A stretch of 64,000 nucleotides of DNA from Sphingomonas naphthae. Lineage in GTDB: Bacteria; Pseudomonadota; Alphaproteobacteria; Sphingomonadales; Sphingomonadaceae. The DNA lies in NCBI RefSeq assembly GCF_028607085.1, contig NZ_CP117411.1, forward strand, positions 2,976,001-3,040,000. Direction: 5' to 3'. The notes under the pieces are model-generated. The model worked only from the letters and a program-made list of their open reading frames with translations, was not told the origin of the DNA and did no database searches. A program made the position numbers and the translations under genes. This document shows, piece after piece, positions 9,202 to 18,735 of this stretch (positions are counted from its first letter, which is position 1; the number at the start of each line of letters is the position of its first letter).

Positions 9202-10683
9202 TCAGGGCAGGAAGGGCGCGATCGGCAGCGGCGCTTCGTCGATCGCCGCGCCAGTCGCCAACTGGAACACCTGCCGGTCGTCCCGCGTGAAGGGGCGCCA
9301 CGGCAGGCTGCCGTCGCGCGCGAAATCGATCCAGAGGCGGTGGATGCGCGTAGCCAGTTCCTGCGGCGGATGTTCGCCGACCAGCACGTCCTCTCCGGTG
9401 GCGCAGGCGAGCGTGTCGAACACGAAGGGCAATTCCATGCCATGCGCCGCGCCCAGCCCGCCGAAGCGCGGCGAGGGCCAGTCGAATTCGTACATATGCG
9501 TTCGCCCGCGATGCTCCTCGGCGAAGCGCCGCGTCGGCCAGCGGAACACGATGTCGGTCGCGGCGGCGGTGAAGGCCCGGCCGGGCTTCACGCCCCGGCC
9601 GATACCATAGGTCTTGAGCACGCGATTGGCGTGGGGCTGCACCCGGTGCAGCGCAAAGGTGGCGAGCAGCCGGCCCAGCCTGTCGCGCAGGCCCGTCGGC
9701 ACGAAGTAGAAATTCATCTCCTCGGCATTGGTGCCGATCAGCAGATCGATATCGGCGCCCTGCCCCTGGGCCAGCGCCTCCAGCGGCGGCAGCGGCAGCA
9801 CGTCGTCGCCATGGACGGGGATGAGGCGGCTGATCCCGAACACCGGCTCGCGGCCGTGCGCGTCGCGCAGGTCGATCCTGGTGGTGGGCTGGTTGATCCG
9901 CTCGACCGCGCCGATCAAGTCGCCGGGCCGCCTGGAGCGGAAGCCGGCCTCGTCGGGCGTAATACCGGCGATCTTCGCCAGTTTCGCCACCACCTTGCGC
10001 GCCAGCGGGATCGATCGGGTCATCGCGCCATGGCCGCTCTGCACGATCGCGCGGCGGAGCAGCCCCTCGGCCAGCGGCGAGGCGACGAGGTTCGCGACAG
10101 ACATGGCGCCGGCGGATTCCCCGAAGACCGTGATATTGTCGGCATCGCCCCCGAAAGCCGCGATATTGTCGCGCACCCAGCGGATCGCGGCCAATTGGTC
10201 GCGCAGGCCCAGATTGGTGGGCACGCCGGGGATCGGCAGGAAGCCCTCCACCCCCAGCCGGTAATTGATCGCGACGAGGATCACGCCGTCGCGCGCGAAG
10301 GCGCCGCCGTCGTTGACCGCCGCATCCTTGCTCCCGACGACGAACGCGCCGCCGTGGACGAACAGCATCACCGGCGCGCCCCGCACCTCGCCCGCCGGCC
10401 GCCAGATATTGAGCGTGAGGAAATCCTCCCCCGGTTGCCAGCCCTTGCCGATCAGGATCGAGATATCGAGGCCGGGAAAGACCTTCGCGGCCGATTGCGG
10501 CGCGTTGGCGCCCGGCACGCTCGCGTCCCTTATGTCATCCCAGGCCGCGTGCGGCTGCGGCACGGCGAACCGCAACGCCCCCACCGGCGGCGCGGCATAG
10601 GGCACGCCCAGAAAGCGGACCACCCCCGCCTCCACGACCCCACGGACACGCCCACGGCGCGTCCCGACGATCATCTCTTCCAT
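9202..10683 (-). CDS. Type-B carboxylesterase
   Basis: A 493-residue esterase of the carboxylesterase/cholinesterase family. It has the oxyanion-hole stretch VHGGAFVVGS, the nucleophile in FGESAGA, a candidate acid in GTNAEEMNFY and the catalytic histidine in AAHGMELPF. No clear signal peptide is present, so it is probably cytoplasmic. The start at 10683 is chosen because AGGAGAGG lies immediately upstream; an ATG 18 bases earlier is the alternative. It precedes the TonB receptor operon on the same strand but has its own 246-bp gap to it, which carries the operator repeats. Confidence 0.92.
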   Translation of the reverse strand: MEEMIVGTRRGRVRGVVEAGVVRFLGVPYAAPPVGALRFAVPQPHAAWDDIRDASVPGANAPQSAAKVFPGLDISILIGKGWQPGEDFLTLNIWRPAGEVRGAPVMLFVHGGAFVVGSKDAAVNDGGAFARDGVILVAINYRLGVEGFLPIPGVPTNLGLRDQLAAIRWVRDNIAAFGGDADNITVFGESAGAMSVANLVASPLAEGLLRRAIVQSGHGAMTRSIPLARKVVAKLAKIAGITPDEAGFRSRRPGDLIGAVERINQPTTRIDLRDAHGREPVFGISRLIPVHGDDVLPLPPLEALAQGQGADIDLLIGTNAEEMNFYFVPTGLRDRLGRLLATFALHRVQPHANRVLKTYGIGRGVKPGRAFTAAATDIVFRWPTRRFAEEHRGRTHMYEFDWPSPRFGGLGAAHGMELPFVFDTLACATGEDVLVGEHPPQELATRIHRLWIDFARDGSLPWRPFTRDDRQVFQLATGAAIDEAPLPIAPFLP

Positions 10684-10994
10684 GCCTCTCCTCTCGGGCA
10701 TTTTTTCTTATGGACGCCCCGATACGCCTTGCGTGCTGTGGGCGCTACCGTCGGCGCCGTTTCCGGGGGTCGAGAGGCAGGCGAATTCGTTACCTCCGAA
10801 ATGAACTAAAAATTTCCGTACGGATTTTCGGTGTCTATCTGAACGTCGTCTGACTGATGTTCACGAGGGGAATAGCTCGCTCACGGCCCCTGTTCACAAT
10901 GACGGTTCGGGATTTTCCGCAATCAGGGACACCGCCAACCACTTGCGACGCGCCGAAATCCTTGCAAACCCGCTTTCGGGCCACAGGGGGAAAT
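10684..10994. other. Intergenic region before the giant autotransporter
   Basis: A 311-bp gap with locally AT-rich sequence (10795-10835) unlike its surroundings. It contains the 10-bp palindrome TCCGTACGGA (10815-10824) and probably holds the autotransporter promoter and that of the divergent esterase. An in-frame upstream ATG at 10857 extends the autotransporter by 46 codons, but those codons would place charged residues before the signal peptide. Confidence 0.5.
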
Positions 10995-13900
10995 ATGAAG
11001 TTCGACACTGGTTTCGCTCGCTCCACGGCGAGCGTTTTCGCGTTGGCGCTCGCGTCCATATCGACGGCCGGATACGCGGCCTGCACACCGAATCCGGGCC
11101 CATTCGGCATAACCCTGTGTACCGGCGTCACGACAGGCGGGCTGACCGTCAACTTGACCAATGCCACCATTGCCGTCGATCGCGAGGCTTCGCTAAGTGG
11201 CCCGAATGGGGCGATCGTCCTTACCCCGGGAACCACCGGCAACACGGATACGCGGGCCAGCGCGCGTCTTAGCAACTTGGGATCGATCACGTCGCAAACT
11301 GGCGCCGCTCTCCAAACGACGAGTTCCGGGAACACGGCCTTTTTTTCGGTCACCAACGCGACCGGCGGGTTCATCGGCGGCATCAATGCGCCCGTCGGCG
11401 ATCTGACGAATATGGGAACGATCGATGGCGGCACGCTGAGCGCATACACCTTCGTTGCCCCGCCCGGCGGGATCTTCACTTTCTATCCGGGCACGGTTGC
11501 GAACAGCGGATCGATCCTATCGAACGGCCTGGTCGGGACGATCAACTTTCCCGCCTCCAATCCGATCATCACCAATAGCGGGCTGATCACGAACAACGGG
11601 ATAGGGGCCGCGATCGAGGCGACGAACAGCCTCCGGCTTACCAATACCGGAACGATTCGCTCGGCCGGCAGCATTGCCGTGCGTGGGGGAACGGCGGCGA
11701 TGACCTTGACCAATACCGGGTCTATCATCGGATCGATCGCCGGCAGCACCGCAGCCGATACCGTATCGCTTGTCGGCGGAAGCGTTCAGGGCGGCGTTTC
11801 GCTGGGGGCGGGGGACGATCGTCTGTTCGTCGATGCGGCAGCCGGCCCTGCTTTCCAGTCCAACATTACCGGCGCGATCGACGGCGGTACCGGTATCGAC
11901 ACCATCCAGTATCGGGTGGCGACGGACCTGGCCTTCACGGCGCCGCCGCTCCCGACGAATTTCGAACAGGTCCAGTTCGACCTCGTTGGAGGCGCGCGTG
12001 TTACGCTATCGGGTGTCATCCCTTCGGGCGGCTACGCGCTGACCGGCATGGGCGGCGTCACGATGAACGGGCCGATCAACGCTTCCGGGCCGATAATCAC
12101 GGCCGGTCCGAGCGCCACGGGCGGATCGACCGCGATCAGTTTCATCAATCGCGGGACGATCGGTGCGACGCTCGGCATCGGCAGTTCCACGCCCGCCATC
12201 TTCCTGCCTTTCACCCGGTCGTTCGAGAATAGCGGGTTCATCACCGCCGAGCGCGGCGATGCCGTGCGACTGGAGGTTCTCCAAAATAATGCCAGCGTCC
12301 TGAACAGCGGATCGATCATCGCCACTGGTCTGGCACTTTCGACGACGGGAGCCTTGCAGAACAGCGGCACCATTCGATCGACCGCCGGGCAGGCACTGTA
12401 CCTGTATCTTCAGAACGGAGCGACGCGCGAAGTTGTTTCGACCAACACGGGCACCATCGCCGGCAATGGCATCGGGGTACAACTGGCCGCTGTGACACTG
12501 GTCAATCGCGGCACGATCGACGGCGGCGCGGGCATCGGCATCATCCCTTCCCGTTCTTCAACGATCGATAATCAGGCCGGTGGCGTCGTCAGCGGCCAGA
12601 ATGCCGCCATCAAGGGTACGCTGAGCGGCCCGGTCGAACAGGCCATCGTTCGCAACGCCGGTACCATCCGCGGCAACGTGGACTTTACCGAGGTCGGCTC
12701 GGCCCCGCTCACCTCCGCCGACATATATTCTGACGCTGGGGGCACCATCGCGGGCAATCTGATCCTCGGGGCCGGGGACGACATTCTCTTCACCGACCTC
12801 GTCCAGACGGTCGGACGGCCGTTCGCGGGCGTCAGCGGCATTGTCGATCCGGGCGCGGGCAACGATCTGCTGCGACTGCGCGTCACCACCGATGCGTCGA
12901 GCACGATCGCGCCACAACGCGGCTTCGAGCGCGTGGCGTTCGACGTGCTCAACGGTGCCCGCCTCACGCTGACCGGCAGCGGGGTGTCGGCAACGCCCCT
13001 GTTGCTCACTGGGCAGGGCAGTGTCGATCTGACGGCTGATTTCGCCATGGAGCAAGCGGCCATCGTGCTGACTGGGCGTAACGAGTTGCAGACGCTCGGC
13101 CTGGGAGCGGGGCTAGCCACCAATCTGTCGGTGACCAGCCGTGGCGTGCTGACCTCGACCAACCTCATCGCGGGTGTCGTTCAACTCGGTACGAACTCCT
13201 CGTTCACGAACGCTGGCGCAATCAATTATCAGGCCGGGACGACTCCCGGCTTCCAATATGGGGCCATCCAAGGCGGCGCGTCGGTCGCGAACAGCGGCAC
13301 TATCAACATCAGCGGCGCCAATGCCATCAACACGCAAGGCTCGATTCTCAACAGCGGGACCATCACGCAGACGGCTGGTGGCAACGCCATGGGCGTGCTC
13401 GCGATTGGCAACATCGGCGCGGCACCCATCGCGCTGACCAACAGCGGCACTATCGACGTTTCGGATATCGCAGCCTTCCTGTCGCACTCCACCGGCACCG
13501 CGCGGGTGGTCAACAGCGGGCGGATCGTCAGCAGCCGTTCGACCGCGATTTCGATGACCGGCCGCAACCTGCGTGTCGAAAATGGCGTCGATGGTGTCAT
13601 CAGCGGCGGAAGCGGTCTCGCATTGAACCTGAGTGGTCCGAGCGTCGTGGTCAATGCCGGCAGGATTGAGGGCAGCGTGCAACTCAATGGGCCGACCGGC
13701 CCGATCGGCCCGGGATGGTTTCAGGCCAACGGTGGAACGGTGACAGGGTCGGTGATCTTCGGCCGTGGCAACGACACCTTCGTGGCCCGCAACGGCATCA
13801 CCGGCGTGAGCGGCGTCATCAACGCTGGCGCGGGCTACGACACGTTCGTAAGCCAGTTCGTGACAAACGGAAGCCTGACGCTTTCGCCGGTCCTGCCGCA

Positions 13901-16900
13901 AAGTTTCGAGGCCGAACTGGTCGAAGCGCTGGGTGACGCGGTCGTGACCGTCAACGGGCCGACTTCGCCGCTCACGCGCAGCATCGGCTTCACGGGCGAT
14001 GGCACGATCATCAGCAACGTGAATGTCACCGCCGGCGCGGCCAACGCCCCGAACCTCACGTATTTGAATATAGGTATCGAAGGCAGCCCGACCGGCCCTG
14101 CCTTCACCAACAACGGAAACCTGCTCGGCGGCCTCGAGGGCGAAGCGCGGTCCATCGTTAACAACGGCACGATCTCCACGCCCGCTAACAGCGCTGCTAT
14201 TTCGTTGATAGCGTCCGATCTCGAACAGCCGATCACGATTGCCAACGCTGGGACGATCACCGGCCCCACGGCAATAAACGCGGTAGATTACGTCACAACA
14301 TTGCGGAACACCGGCACCATAACCGGCAATATCCGGTTGGGCACCGGCGACGACCTCATCGAGAATCGCGGGACGATCACCGGCGACGTGTTCCTCGGCG
14401 ACGGCAACGACAGCTTCCTGCAACTGGCGGGCGCGATGAACGGTACGGTGGACGGCGGCGCCGGCATCGACAGCCTGTTCATCGACGCCAGCCAGAGCGG
14501 CACGGTCAACGCCAGCAACTTCCTCAATTTCGAGCGGTTCAGCCAGACCGGCGGCGGCAATGCCATCTATTCCGGCGCCTTCACCGCCGAGAGCTTCGGG
14601 CTGGCCGGCGGCACGCTGACCGTGGCGGCGGGCGGCTCGCTCACGAGCAGCAACGCCACCACCATCAGCGGCAGCGCGACGGCCGAGCGGATCGTCAACG
14701 AAGGCGCGATCTCGGGCGGTATCGATCTCGGCGACGGGGTCGACAGCGTCGTCAATCGCGGCACGATCGGCGGCGATGTGCTGCTCGGCGCGGGCAACGA
14801 CAGCTTCACGCAGGGCGCGACCAGCAGCGTCGGCGGGATCGTCGACGGCGGCACCGGGATCGACACCTATATCGCCGAGATCGCCGGCGACCGCACCGGC
14901 ATCGGCCGGCGCACCAATTTCGAGGTGCTGGGCGTCACCGGCGTCGGCAATCTGTCGCTCGCGCTCGACCAGAATTGGCAGGCGATCAACCTGTCGGGCG
15001 TCGGCCTGAACCTCACCCTGGGCGGCTTTTCGCCCGGCACCGTTTCCGGCAGCGGCTTCGCGGAGCGGCTGACGGCCGATGGCGACATCGCCAGCGTCAG
15101 CCTGGGTGCGGGGGACGATCTCCTTTCACTCGGCGCCACGACCCTGGCCGGCCGCTACGACGGCGGCACGGGCACCGACATCATGCGGCTCACGTCCGCC
15201 GCTACACTGTCCGGCACGATCACCGGCTTCGAGACGATCGACCTTACCGGCGGCGCGCTGACGGTGGCCGGCACCGGATCGATCGGCAGCGCCGGCACGA
15301 TCACCACCTTCGTGTCGCGCCCGCAATCGATCGCGGTGCGATCGGGCGGCACCCTGCTGGGCGATATCGTTCTGGGCAGCGGCAACACCAGCATGCAGGT
15401 CGACGGGGGCGCCAACATCACCGGCAACGTCGTCGCGGGCGCGGGCAGCGACGTGCTGCGGCTGGTGAACAATGGCGGCACGATGGCGGTCGACGCGGCC
15501 TTCATCGGCTTCGAGGATGTCGCGATCACCGGCGGCGGCACGGTGCAGCTCAACAAGTTGCTGCCCTCGACCCGCCTGACCTTCGACGGCAACCTCACCG
15601 TCGGCACGACCGCCTCGGTCTACCCGGGCACGATGACGGGCAGCGCGGGCGCCAACATCCTCACCATCGCCGGCACCTTCGCCGGCGCGGTCGATCTGGG
15701 GGCGGGCAACGATACGCTGCGCTTCACCGGCACGCCCAGCTTCAACGGCAGCGCCTCGGGCGGGGCCGGCAGCGACACGCTGGAATTCGCCGTGGCGGGC
15801 ACCGATGCCGCCCCGGTGAGCTTCGGCCTGACCGCCTTCACCGATTTCGAGACGCTGCGCATGGCGTCGGGCGTCGTCAGCCTCGCCGGCAACCGCACGT
15901 TCGAGCGGATCGATGTCGTAGGCGGCCGCCTGATCGGCACGGCGGGATCGGTGTTCACCGCGCCGCAGATCGCGGTGGCCGCGGGCGCCACCTTCGGTAC
16001 GGCGGGCTCGGTGGTCGGCAATATCGCGGTGGCGGGCACGCTCAGCCCCGGTGCCTCGCCCGGCACGATGAGCGTCACGGGCAATGTCTCGCTCGCCTCG
16101 GGATCGACCACCCTGTTCGAGCTGACGCCGACCGTCAGCGACCAGCTGCTGATCTCGGGCAATCTGGCGATCGCGTCGGGCGCGACGCTCACCCTCACCG
16201 GCAATCGCCCGCTCACGCCGGGCGTCACGCTCGACCTGATTGTAGCCAACGGCGGGATCACCGGCAGCTTCGCGACGGTCAACCAGCCCGCCACGATCGG
16301 CGGCTTCCTGTCGCAATCGGCGACGAAACTGTCGCTGCTCGGCACCTTCCTGACCTCACCGGGCTTCACCCCCCAGGTCAACCGCACCATCGCCGGGGTC
16401 AACGCGCTGCTCGTCAGTGGGCAGGCCAGCGGCGCGGTGATCGCGGCGGTGCCGCAATTGCTGTCGGGCGGGGCGACCAATCCGGCGGCCTTCCGCCAGC
16501 TCTCGCCAGAGCCTTATGCCAGCGCCACCGCGCTCGGCATCGATAACGGCCTGGCGATCGTCGACAGCCTGCGCGCCCAGGTCCGCAGCGCGCGGACCTC
16601 GACCGGCCTGTTCAGCTTCGCGCAGGCGTTCGGCTATCGCCATCCGCTGCGCGGCGCCGAGGGCGAGGGTGTCGCGCGGACGCGGGCAATGCTCGGCGGC
16701 GGCTATGCCGGCATCGGCATCGGCACCGAGAATGTCTCGGTCGGCGCCTTCGTCGGCTACAGCGACAGCCGGATGCGGACGCGCGATCTCTCGGCGCATC
16801 TGGACGGGCGCGGGCTGCTGGCGGGCGTTCAGGCGGACGGCGGCTTCGGCGGGTTCCGCCTCGCGGCCTCGTTCGTCTACGACGCGACCCGCGCCACGCT

Positions 16901-17411
16901 CGACCGCACCGTGCTGGGGAGTGCCGCGAAAGGTCGCTTCGACCTGCACGGCCGGGTCGGCGACGTCAGCCTGCGCTATGCGATGGCGCTGGCGCCGGGC
17001 TGGACGCTCCAGCCGCAGGCGGGCCTGAGCTACGTTCGTTCGCGCCGCCAGCGGCTGACCGAAACGGGCGCCACCCCCTTCCGCCTGTCCGTGGCGGGCG
17101 GCAACGCCAAGCGGCTGTTCGCCGATGGGTCGCTCAATCTGTCGGGCGATCTGGGCGGCGTGCGGCCCTCGATCGGCGCCGGCATCCGCCGCCGGATCGC
17201 GGGCGACGAGGGGCTGGCGACGGCCGCCTTCGCCGGCACCACGCCGACCTTCGTGGCCTATGGCGTCCAGCGCGACCGGACGACGGCGCTCGGCAATGCC
17301 GGCGTGACCATCAGCCTGTCGCCGGCGCTCGACCTGTCGGCGGGCTATACCGGCGAGTTCGGCAACACCAAGCGCCACAGCGGCACGGTCGGCCTGCGCT
17401 TCGCGATGTGA
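10995..17411 (+). CDS. Giant autotransporter (type Va secretion) with repeated passenger
   Basis: A predicted 2138-residue secreted/outer-membrane protein. The signal peptide (1-28) ends AGYA. The passenger (about 30-1860) is built of loosely repeated modules combining asparagine-rich NSGTI/NRGTI strands, Asp-rich turns such as GAGDDRLFVD, GAGNDLLRLR and GAGNDTLRFTG, GGxGID segments and a following hydrophobic FE strand; this pattern implies a long right-handed beta-helix. The last 270 residues look like an autotransporter barrel (GVARTRAMLGGGYAGIGIG through GLRFAM), although the final residue is Met rather than aromatic. The start is supported by GGGGGA before ATG. No protease or lipase motif was seen, so an adhesin role is plausible. 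The 5' half is visibly less GC-biased than the 3' half. Confidence 0.9.
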   Translation: MKFDTGFARSTASVFALALASISTAGYAACTPNPGPFGITLCTGVTTGGLTVNLTNATIAVDREASLSGPNGAIVLTPGTTGNTDTRASARLSNLGSITSQTGAALQTTSSGNTAFFSVTNATGGFIGGINAPVGDLTNMGTIDGGTLSAYTFVAPPGGIFTFYPGTVANSGSILSNGLVGTINFPASNPIITNSGLITNNGIGAAIEATNSLRLTNTGTIRSAGSIAVRGGTAAMTLTNTGSIIGSIAGSTAADTVSLVGGSVQGGVSLGAGDDRLFVDAAAGPAFQSNITGAIDGGTGIDTIQYRVATDLAFTAPPLPTNFEQVQFDLVGGARVTLSGVIPSGGYALTGMGGVTMNGPINASGPIITAGPSATGGSTAISFINRGTIGATLGIGSSTPAIFLPFTRSFENSGFITAERGDAVRLEVLQNNASVLNSGSIIATGLALSTTGALQNSGTIRSTAGQALYLYLQNGATREVVSTNTGTIAGNGIGVQLAAVTLVNRGTIDGGAGIGIIPSRSSTIDNQAGGVVSGQNAAIKGTLSGPVEQAIVRNAGTIRGNVDFTEVGSAPLTSADIYSDAGGTIAGNLILGAGDDILFTDLVQTVGRPFAGVSGIVDPGAGNDLLRLRVTTDASSTIAPQRGFERVAFDVLNGARLTLTGSGVSATPLLLTGQGSVDLTADFAMEQAAIVLTGRNELQTLGLGAGLATNLSVTSRGVLTSTNLIAGVVQLGTNSSFTNAGAINYQAGTTPGFQYGAIQGGASVANSGTINISGANAINTQGSILNSGTITQTAGGNAMGVLAIGNIGAAPIALTNSGTIDVSDIAAFLSHSTGTARVVNSGRIVSSRSTAISMTGRNLRVENGVDGVISGGSGLALNLSGPSVVVNAGRIEGSVQLNGPTGPIGPGWFQANGGTVTGSVIFGRGNDTFVARNGITGVSGVINAGAGYDTFVSQFVTNGSLTLSPVLPQSFEAELVEALGDAVVTVNGPTSPLTRSIGFTGDGTIISNVNVTAGAANAPNLTYLNIGIEGSPTGPAFTNNGNLLGGLEGEARSIVNNGTISTPANSAAISLIASDLEQPITIANAGTITGPTAINAVDYVTTLRNTGTITGNIRLGTGDDLIENRGTITGDVFLGDGNDSFLQLAGAMNGTVDGGAGIDSLFIDASQSGTVNASNFLNFERFSQTGGGNAIYSGAFTAESFGLAGGTLTVAAGGSLTSSNATTISGSATAERIVNEGAISGGIDLGDGVDSVVNRGTIGGDVLLGAGNDSFTQGATSSVGGIVDGGTGIDTYIAEIAGDRTGIGRRTNFEVLGVTGVGNLSLALDQNWQAINLSGVGLNLTLGGFSPGTVSGSGFAERLTADGDIASVSLGAGDDLLSLGATTLAGRYDGGTGTDIMRLTSAATLSGTITGFETIDLTGGALTVAGTGSIGSAGTITTFVSRPQSIAVRSGGTLLGDIVLGSGNTSMQVDGGANITGNVVAGAGSDVLRLVNNGGTMAVDAAFIGFEDVAITGGGTVQLNKLLPSTRLTFDGNLTVGTTASVYPGTMTGSAGANILTIAGTFAGAVDLGAGNDTLRFTGTPSFNGSASGGAGSDTLEFAVAGTDAAPVSFGLTAFTDFETLRMASGVVSLAGNRTFERIDVVGGRLIGTAGSVFTAPQIAVAAGATFGTAGSVVGNIAVAGTLSPGASPGTMSVTGNVSLASGSTTLFELTPTVSDQLLISGNLAIASGATLTLTGNRPLTPGVTLDLIVANGGITGSFATVNQPATIGGFLSQSATKLSLLGTFLTSPGFTPQVNRTIAGVNALLVSGQASGAVIAAVPQLLSGGATNPAAFRQLSPEPYASATALGIDNGLAIVDSLRAQVRSARTSTGLFSFAQAFGYRHPLRGAEGEGVARTRAMLGGGYAGIGIGTENVSVGAFVGYSDSRMRTRDLSAHLDGRGLLAGVQADGGFGGFRLAASFVYDATRATLDRTVLGSAAKGRFDLHGRVGDVSLRYAMALAPGWTLQPQAGLSYVRSRRQRLTETGATPFRLSVAGGNAKRLFADGSLNLSGDLGGVRPSIGAGIRRRIAGDEGLATAAFAGTTPTFVAYGVQRDRTTALGNAGVTISLSPALDLSAGYTGEFGNTKRHSGTVGLRFAM

Positions 17412-17413
17412 GG

Positions 17414-17468
17414 GGCGCGGCCGGCGGACTGACGGGGCAACGCACCCCATCAGCCCGCCGGTCGCGCC
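17414..17468. terminator. Long imperfect hairpin between convergent genes
   Basis: Arms 17414-17437 and 17445-17468 (24 bases each, three imperfect positions) surround the loop CAACGCA. The hairpin sits directly between the autotransporter stop and the YCII gene stop. There is no T-run, so it is either a bidirectional terminator of the GC-rich type or an mRNA-stabilising structure. Confidence 0.55.
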
Positions 17469-17807
17469 TCAAGTCGCCGGATCGTACATGAATTCCCGCA
17501 ACTCCTGCGCGCACCGGCAGGCGGCGGCCATCCGGCTTGCCCATTCCACGGCATCCGCGCGCCTCGGCAATTCGAGGATGGTATAGCCGCCGACGAGCCG
17601 GCTGCCCGGATAGATCTCCGGCGACACCGCTCCGTCGCCCGAGACCAGCACCGGATCGACCTGTTCGTTGATCCCGGCGCCGAACACATAGACGCCGGCC
17701 GCCTTGGCCGCCTCGATCACCGCATGGCTTTCGGCGACGACCGTCGGAAACTCCGCCTCGGTCAGCACCATGGCCTCGCTGGGGAAGGAGATGAGATATT
17801 TGGTCAT
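17469..17807 (-). CDS. YCII-related (DGPF) domain protein
   Basis: A 112-residue small cytoplasmic protein of the YCII dimeric alpha-beta barrel superfamily. It has the conserved opening MTKYLISFPSEAM, a later GAGINEQVDP with VLVSGDGAV, and the PGSRLVGGYTILELP strand typical of the DGPF type. The start is chosen after GAGGCGG. Such proteins often accompany ECF sigma-factor genes, but here the nearest sigma gene is 1.2 kb away beyond a tRNA and a transporter, so no link is claimed. Its biochemical role is unknown. Confidence 0.82.
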   Translation of the reverse strand: MTKYLISFPSEAMVLTEAEFPTVVAESHAVIEAAKAAGVYVFGAGINEQVDPVLVSGDGAVSPEIYPGSRLVGGYTILELPRRADAVEWASRMAAACRCAQELREFMYDPAT

Positions 17808-17842
17808 GTCCGCCTCGCGCTGCCGGCCCGATGGAGAAGGTC

Positions 17843-17919
17843 TGGCGCGCCCGGCTGGATTCGAACCAGCGACCACCCGCTTAGAAGGCGGGTGCTCTAT
17901 CCAACTGAGCTACGGGCGC
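17843..17919 (-). tRNA. tRNA-Arg (anticodon TCT)
   Basis: A 77-nt cloverleaf read on the minus strand. The acceptor stem GCGCCCG pairs with CGGGCGC, the D-arm contains AGCTCAGTTGGATAGAGC, the anticodon loop CTTCTAA sits on a CCCGC/GCGGG stem, and the T-arm has GGTTCGAATCC. The 3' CCA is encoded (17843-17845). The anticodon TCT reads AGA/AGG arginine codons, which are rare in this GC-rich genome. Confidence 0.97.
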
Positions 17920-17978
17920 GCGACCGATGCCGCATAGCGCGGATTGCGCGGCGCTGAAATCCCGATAGTCTGGCGGCC

Positions 17979-18719
17979 ATGGGGGACGACACCAACGCGC
18001 CGGTCACGGCGATCGAGGCGGATGCGCTGGCCGGCCGCCCGCTGCGCTATTTCGATTTCGTGATGGCGGCGTTCGTCACCATCCTATTGCTCTCCAACGT
18101 GATCGGCGCGGCCAAGATGGCGACGCTGTCGATCGGTGGCCATCCCTTCACCTTCGGCGCGGGCATCCTGTTCTTCCCCGTTTCCTACGTGCTGGGGGAC
18201 GTGCTGACCGAAGTCTACGGCTACGCCCGTGCGCGGCGCTGCATCTGGGCGGGCTTTTGCGCGCTGGTGTTCATGGCCTTCATGAGCTTCGTGGTGGTGG
18301 CGCTGCCGCCCGCCGAGGGATGGACCGGGCAGTCGGCTTACGAGGCGGTGTTCGGGCAGGTGCCGCGCATCGTGCTGGCCTCAATCATCGCCTTCTGGGC
18401 GGGCGAATTCGCCAACAGCTTCGTGATGGCGCGGATGAAGGTGCTGACGCAGGGGCGCCATCTGTGGACCCGCACGATCGGCTCCACCATCGTCGGCCAG
18501 GCCGCCGACAGCCTGATCTTCTACCCCGTCGCCTTCCTGGGCCTGTGGACGATCGAGGGCGTGTTCACCGTGATGGTGACCAATTTCGCGCTGAAGGTCG
18601 CGTGGGAGGCGCTGCTGACGCCGGTGACCTATCAGGTGGTGGGGATGCTGAAGCGCCGCGAGGGCGTGGACGTGTATGACGCGGGGACGAATTTCACGCC
18701 GTTTCGGACGAGGCTCTAA
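17979..18719 (+). CDS. Queuosine precursor transporter (YhhQ/VUT family)
   Basis: A 246-residue inner membrane protein that takes up a queuosine precursor such as preQ0/preQ1, by analogy with YhhQ. Six or so hydrophobic segments are visible. Family-typical motifs are LLLSNVIGAAKM, FPVSYVLGDVLTEVYGY and the late TRTIGSTIVGQAADSLIFY followed by LKVAWEALLTPVTY. The length fits the family. It is transcribed away from the tRNA-Arg gene; a hairpin-rich repeat region follows it. Confidence 0.93.
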   Translation: MGDDTNAPVTAIEADALAGRPLRYFDFVMAAFVTILLLSNVIGAAKMATLSIGGHPFTFGAGILFFPVSYVLGDVLTEVYGYARARRCIWAGFCALVFMAFMSFVVVALPPAEGWTGQSAYEAVFGQVPRIVLASIIAFWAGEFANSFVMARMKVLTQGRHLWTRTIGSTIVGQAADSLIFYPVAFLGLWTIEGVFTVMVTNFALKVAWEALLTPVTYQVVGMLKRREGVDVYDAGTNFTPFRTRL

Positions 18720-18735
18720 CTCTACGATCTCCGCA

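Noticed and set aside
10835-11479. Minus-strand frames opposite the autotransporter 5' region
   Set aside because: Several partly open antisense frames exist because of codon bias; none has a start site or recognisable protein.
17704-17957. Short plus-strand frames across the tRNA-Arg region
   Set aside because: These are the usual spurious peptides created by a tRNA gene on the other strand.
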